DNA of 64,000 nucleotides from Laedolimicola ammoniilytica. GTDB taxonomy: Bacteria; Bacillota; Clostridia; Lachnospirales; Lachnospiraceae. The translations under genes were made by a program, and so were the position numbers. Under the pieces are notes generated by a model. It had not been told where the DNA came from. It did no database searches and saw nothing but the letters and a program-made list of their open reading frames with translations. Below are positions 60,007 through 64,000 of the stretch, one piece after another. Each line of letters begins with the position of its first letter. Within the stretch, counting starts at the first letter, position 1. Location of the stretch: the NCBI RefSeq assembly GCF_025567165.1, contig NZ_JAOQKC010000015.1, positions 1 to 64,000 on the forward strand. The letters run 5' to 3'.

Positions 60007-61738
60007 GTGCCTTTTCCTCCTCTGCCGAAACCTGGGAATTACAGATCTCCCGATATACCTCACAATTCTGATACAACTCCTCGTGCTTTCCGATGCCGGC
60101 TACCGCGCCGTCGTCCAGCACAATAATCTGATCGGCCTGCCGGATGGTCGCCGCACGCTGGGATACCAGGAAGACCGTAGCCTTTTCTTTATGCTCCCGC
60201 AGAGCCTTCCGAAGCTTCGCGTCCGTAGCGAAATCCAGAGCCGAAGCACTGTCATCCAGAATCAGGATCTCCGGATCCCGCACCAGCGCTCTTGCAATGG
60301 TCAGACGCTGTCTCTGTCCGCCGGACAGGTTGCGTCCGCCCTGCAGGACTTCGGTATCCAGACCCTTTTCTTTCTTTTCCACGATCTCACGGCCCTGGGC
60401 GGTCTCAAGAGCTGCGTACAGTTCTTCGTCTGTGGCATCCTCTTTTCCCCACCGGAGGTTCTCCCGGATCGTACCGGAGAACAGTACCGCCTTCTGGGGA
60501 ACGACGCCTATCTTTCCGCGCAGGCCCTCGTAGGTATATTCCTGTACGTTCCGGCCGTCCACCAGCACTTCTCCCTCTGTCACGTCGTAAAAACGGGGAA
60601 TCAGGTTCACCAGGGTGGATTTTCCGGAACCGGTGCCACCGATAATACCTATGGTCTCGCCTGGATAGGCCCGGAAGCTCACATGGGACAGGGCCGCGTC
60701 TGCACCCTCCTCATAGGTAATGCTGACATCCTTGAATTCCACACAGAGAACTCCATTCTCCTGCTTCTGTTCTCTGACCGTTCCTTCCGCCATACCCGTT
60801 TCCTGATCCAGAATCTTATTGATACGGGACAGACAGGCCAGAGACTTGGTTACATTGATGATCAGATTGGCCAGCTTAATCAGTTCCACGAGAATCTGAG
60901 ACATATAGTTGACCAGCGCCACCACCTGGCCCTGGCTTAAGATGCCCGCATCTACCTGGCGGCCGCCGGTCCATACCAGCAGAATCACCGCTACATTGAT
61001 AATCGCGTAAGTCAGGGGATTCAAAAGCCCGGAAATCCGGCCTACGAAAAGCTGGGTGTTCATAAGGGCAGTGCTGTCCCGATGAAAGGTCTTCATCTCC
61101 TCCTGCTGCCGGTTGAATGCCCGTACCACACGGACACCGGACAGATTTTCCCGCACATGCAGAAGCACCCGATCCAGCTCATTCTGTACCCTCCGGTACC
61201 AGGGAATCGTAACGCCCATGATAGCAAAAACCACCACAAAAAGAACCGGAATCACTGCGGCAAAGATCGTCGCGCACCTTACGTCAATGGTAAAGGCCAT
61301 GATCATGGCGCCAAATACGATAAAGGGAGAGCGCAGAAATAAACGCAGCACCAGATTCACACCGGTCTGTACCTGATTGATATCACTGGTAATCCGGGTA
61401 ATCAGCGTGGAGGTTCCAATGGTATCCAACTCCTTATAGGAGAAGCTGTTCAGATGCTCAAATAAAGCCTTCCGCATGGCCGTGCTGGTTCCCACCGCCG
61501 CCTTCGCCGCGAAATACTGGGCCGTAATAGAACTGGCCAGTCCCACGAAGCCCAGCAGAATCAGGACACCGCCCATTTTTAGCACATAGCTGCCGTCCCG
61601 GCTCGCGATACCCGTATCAATGATATTCGCCACCACCAGCGGCACCAGAAGCTCAAAGCTGGCTTCCAGAAGCTTAAAGAGAGGACCTAAGATACTCTCC
61701 TTTTTGTAATGCTTCATATAACTCCATAATCGTTTCAT
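59996..61738 (-). CDS. ABC exporter half-transporter, degenerate ATP site (first subunit)
   Basis: A 580-residue half-transporter with six helices and an ABC domain. Walker A GGTGSGKST and signature NLSGGQRQR are normal, but Walker B reads ILILDDSASALD (Asp where the catalytic Glu should be) and the H-loop reads VSQRAATI (Gln for His). This asymmetry, with a canonical partner, is the rule in heterodimeric exporters such as TM287/288 or BmrCD. It is the first gene of the pair. Confidence 0.92.
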   Translation of the reverse strand: MKRLWSYMKHYKKESILGPLFKLLEASFELLVPLVVANIIDTGIASRDGSYVLKMGGVLILLGFVGLASSITAQYFAAKAAVGTSTAMRKALFEHLNSFSYKELDTIGTSTLITRITSDINQVQTGVNLVLRLFLRSPFIVFGAMIMAFTIDVRCATIFAAVIPVLFVVVFAIMGVTIPWYRRVQNELDRVLLHVRENLSGVRVVRAFNRQQEEMKTFHRDSTALMNTQLFVGRISGLLNPLTYAIINVAVILLVWTGGRQVDAGILSQGQVVALVNYMSQILVELIKLANLIINVTKSLACLSRINKILDQETGMAEGTVREQKQENGVLCVEFKDVSITYEEGADAALSHVSFRAYPGETIGIIGGTGSGKSTLVNLIPRFYDVTEGEVLVDGRNVQEYTYEGLRGKIGVVPQKAVLFSGTIRENLRWGKEDATDEELYAALETAQGREIVEKKEKGLDTEVLQGGRNLSGGQRQRLTIARALVRDPEILILDDSASALDFATDAKLRKALREHKEKATVFLVSQRAATIRQADQIIVLDDGAVAGIGKHEELYQNCEVYREICNSQVSAEEEKAHEA

Positions 61739-61772
61739 AACATAACTCCTCTGAAAGATGAATTCTTTTTTT

Positions 61773-61801
61773 ATTTTACCCTCCGAAGATTTATTTTACA
61801 A
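61773..61801 (-). promoter_or_regulatory. Promoter of the ABC exporter operon
   Basis: Minus strand: -35 TTGTAA (61796-61801), 17-base spacer, -10 TAAAAT (61773-61778), 35 bases upstream of the ATG. Confidence 0.55.
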
Positions 61802-61811
61802 GAACTTTTAA

Positions 61812-61850
61812 ACGCAAAAGGACGCCCGGTTTACACCGCCGGGCATCCTT
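61812..61850 (-). terminator. Intrinsic terminator of the EF-G-like gene
   Basis: A 12-bp stem with one mismatch (61818-61829 with 61839-61850), 9-base loop and TTTTGCG on the minus strand. It lies 35 bases past the stop. Confidence 0.8.
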
Positions 61851-61884
61851 CTCTTTTATCTCCCCTTATCTCATAAAACCCTGT

Positions 61885-63966
61885 TTATTCTGCAGTCTCG
61901 GACGCTCTCGCTGCCACTTCCTTGGCCTGTACGTCTGCCGGAGCCTGCTCGTAGCGGGCGAACTCGTAGGAGAACTCACCGCTTCCACCTGTCATGGAGC
62001 GCAGATCTGTGGAATAACCGAAGATCTCAGTCATCGGAACGTCTGCTACGACCTCTTGCTTGCCGCCTGCGATGGGATTCATGCCCAGCACACGACCGCG
62101 GCGCTTGTTCAGATCACCCATAACATCACCGGTATACTTATCCGGAACAGTCACGGTCATGGTTACAATCGGCTCCAGAAGAACCGGACCTGCGTCCATA
62201 AAGCCCTTCTTGAAGGCCTGGCTTGCCGCGGTCTTGAACGCCATCTCAGAGGAATCTACCGGATGGTAGGATCCGTCATAGAGAACCGCCTTCACGCCGA
62301 CTACCGGATATCCCGCCAGCGGTCCCTTTAAGACGGATTCCTGGATACCCTTTTCCACTGCCGGGAAGTAGTTCTTCGGAACCGCGCCGCCGACTACGAT
62401 CTGCTCAAATACATACGGAGTTTCCAGATCGCCGGAGGGCTCGAAAGTCATCTTAACATGGCCGTACTGTCCGTGTCCGCCGGACTGTTTCTTATACTTG
62501 GAGTCCACATCCGCTTTCTTCTTCAGAGTCTCACGGAAAGCTACCTTCGGCTTGGACAGCTCTACCGATACCTTAAACTTCTCTTCCAGCTTGCTCACAA
62601 CCACGTCCAGATGCTGGTCACCCATGCCGTACAGCAGAGTCTGGCGGTTCTCGGAATCATTGACGTTCTTTAAGGTCAGATCCTCTTCCATCATCTTCGC
62701 CAGCGCCTGGGAAATCTTATCCTCGTCGCCTTTATTCTTTGCCTTATATCTCATATAGGTATAGGGCTTGGAAATCTCGGTTCTGCCGAACACAATCGGG
62801 GCCGCCTTGGTGGACAGGGTATCGCCGGTCTTGGTATTAGCCAGCTTGCCGATGGCTCCGATATCGCCTGCGTGCAGCTCTGTGGTCTCGATGGGCTTGT
62901 TGCCCTGCATGATGTACAGCTTGTTCAGCTTTTCTTCCGCATCCTTATCCTGATTATACAAGGTATCGTCGGACTTAATAACACCGGAGGATACCTTGAT
63001 CAGAGAATACTTTCCGATAAACGGATCCACGATGGTCTTAAATACATAAGCGGATTTTGCCTTGGAGAAATCGTAATTCGCTTCGAAAATCTCGTTGGTC
63101 TTCATATTGATACCGTTACAAGACTTCTTATCCGGGCTCGGGAACAGCTCTACGATATCGTTCATCAGGTTATGGATGTTACGGAGCTCGGTGCTGGATC
63201 CCATGGATACCGGAATCACGGTGCCGTCACATACATTGAACTTCATAGCCGCGCGGATCTCACTGAAGGTAAACTCCTCGCCGTTGAAATAGCGCTCCAT
63301 AAATTCATCGGAGGTTTCCGCTACTGCGTCCAGAAGCGCCTCCCGGCAGATAGCCAGGTTTTCCCTGGAGTACTCGGGAATCTCGCACTCCTCGCGCTTG
63401 CCGATATCGGTGAAACGGCGGCCTGCCATCTTGCATACATTGATATAACCCACAAACTTCTCATTTTCACGGATGGGCTGATAGAATGGCGCAATCTTCT
63501 TGCCGTACAGATCGGTCAGATCCTGTACCACCTGACGGAAGGACGCGTGGTCCACATCCATCTCGGATACAAAGAACATTCTCGGCAGCTTATACTTCTC
63601 GCAGAGATCCCATGCCTTCTGGGTGCCTACCTCTACTCCGGCCTTACCGGATACCACGATAATCGCCGCGTCAGCCGCTGACACTGCCTCTTCCGCCTCG
63701 CCCACGAAATCGAAATATCCAGGAGCGTCCAGAAGATTGATCTTACAATCCTGCCAAATCAGAGGAACTACCGATGTGGTAATGGAGAACTTTCTCTTAA
63801 TCTCTTCCTTATCATAATCACTGATGGTATTGCCGTCAGTGATTTTACCGATACGGGTGGTCAGGCCGGATACATATGCCATCGCCTCTACGAGACTGGT
63901 CTTGCCGCAGCCGCCGTGGCCAAGAAGAACTACGTTACGAATTTTGTCAGTTGTGTAAATATTCAT
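61885..63966 (-). CDS. Elongation factor G-like GTPase with altered G motifs (EF-G II type)
   Basis: A 693-residue protein with the full EF-G domain order, including the C-terminal domain IV/V blocks (GHGQYGHVKMTFEPSG; RRGRVLGMNPI). The P-loop is GHGGCGKT (residues 16-23). Switch II reads DAPGYFDF (Y84 where EF-G has the catalytic His), and the guanine-specificity motif is SEMD (134-137) instead of NKxD. Such changes occur in the second EF-G group (EF-G-2). It is therefore not the main fusA, and its role in translation is unproved. GGAGG precedes the ATG. Confidence 0.82.
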   Translation of the reverse strand: MNIYTTDKIRNVVLLGHGGCGKTSLVEAMAYVSGLTTRIGKITDGNTISDYDKEEIKRKFSITTSVVPLIWQDCKINLLDAPGYFDFVGEAEEAVSAADAAIIVVSGKAGVEVGTQKAWDLCEKYKLPRMFFVSEMDVDHASFRQVVQDLTDLYGKKIAPFYQPIRENEKFVGYINVCKMAGRRFTDIGKREECEIPEYSRENLAICREALLDAVAETSDEFMERYFNGEEFTFSEIRAAMKFNVCDGTVIPVSMGSSTELRNIHNLMNDIVELFPSPDKKSCNGINMKTNEIFEANYDFSKAKSAYVFKTIVDPFIGKYSLIKVSSGVIKSDDTLYNQDKDAEEKLNKLYIMQGNKPIETTELHAGDIGAIGKLANTKTGDTLSTKAAPIVFGRTEISKPYTYMRYKAKNKGDEDKISQALAKMMEEDLTLKNVNDSENRQTLLYGMGDQHLDVVVSKLEEKFKVSVELSKPKVAFRETLKKKADVDSKYKKQSGGHGQYGHVKMTFEPSGDLETPYVFEQIVVGGAVPKNYFPAVEKGIQESVLKGPLAGYPVVGVKAVLYDGSYHPVDSSEMAFKTAASQAFKKGFMDAGPVLLEPIVTMTVTVPDKYTGDVMGDLNKRRGRVLGMNPIAGGKQEVVADVPMTEIFGYSTDLRSMTGGSGEFSYEFARYEQAPADVQAKEVAARASETAE

Positions 63967-64000
63967 GCCTATTCCTCCGATTACAATAATTTTATAGTTC

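Overview
The window is a stretch of chromosome from an anaerobic, spore-forming member of the Clostridia, most likely family Lachnospiraceae. The evidence is the gene content: sporulation genes (ylbJ, yqfC, yqfD, a SpoVB-like flippase, a BofC-like protein, two subtilisin-like proteases of the germination type), anaerobic redox genes (the bifurcating transhydrogenase pair nfnA/nfnB and the NADH sensor rex), meso-diaminopimelate dehydrogenase, and a gene order (proB-patatin-DUF896-proA-rsmD-coaD; yqfC-yqfD-phoH-ybeY; tepA next to ftsK) usual for that group. Almost every gene is on the minus strand; the plus-strand genes are the LRR fragment, ylbJ, an alanine symporter, an ABC-F gene and three small genes near 53 kb. 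No rRNA, tRNA, CRISPR array, prophage or complete insertion sequence was seen, and below 1 kb is the only clearly decayed DNA.

Layout. 1-1050: genomic scar with an IS256-family transposase tail, two pieces of old-yellow-enzyme-type reductase genes and a 5'-truncated BspA-type leucine-rich-repeat gene. 1-11.2 kb: housekeeping enzymes and RNA modification (NUDIX, SDR, two HAD phosphatases, YgiQ, RsuA-type synthase, RsmF, small alarmone synthetase, M23 peptidase, PepD). 11.2-24 kb: ylbJ facing the proB...coaD operon, then the yqfC-yqfD-phoH-ybeY-DUF3048-spoVB-like-bofC-like run. 24-33 kb: DUF2284, ddh, a C39-like protein, DacF-type carboxypeptidase, AGCS symporter, rlmH, MBL hydrolase, nfnAB. 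33-42 kb: Dabb, zinc-ribbon/TPR protein, ftsK, tepA, CFI-box protein, yebC, an antitoxin-less mazF, alr and rex. 42-50.5 kb: ABC-F factor, an icd-MBOAT-AlgJ-like unit and two tandem S8 proteases. 50.5-54.4 kb: MFS and phospholipase C-like genes, then three small genes (Gly/Cys-rich protein, repeat coiled-coil protein, acidic protein). 54.4-64 kb: ClC channel, leuS, a heterodimeric ABC exporter and a divergent EF-G-like GTPase.

How it fits together: most genes are core and support peptidoglycan and proline synthesis, rRNA maturation, redox balance and sporulation. Candidate sigma-E-type promoters sit in front of ylbJ and yqfC, and a sigma-K-like promoter in front of the Gly/Cys-rich gene. The least explained pieces are the 52.8-54.4 kb trio, an inverted repeat that can sequester the tepA ribosome-binding site, and the hairpin-rich element at 24.0-24.1 kb. 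I did not find a convincing new multi-gene system; the small trio is the best candidate for undescribed biology, possibly spore-surface related. GC content and codon use were judged by eye only.
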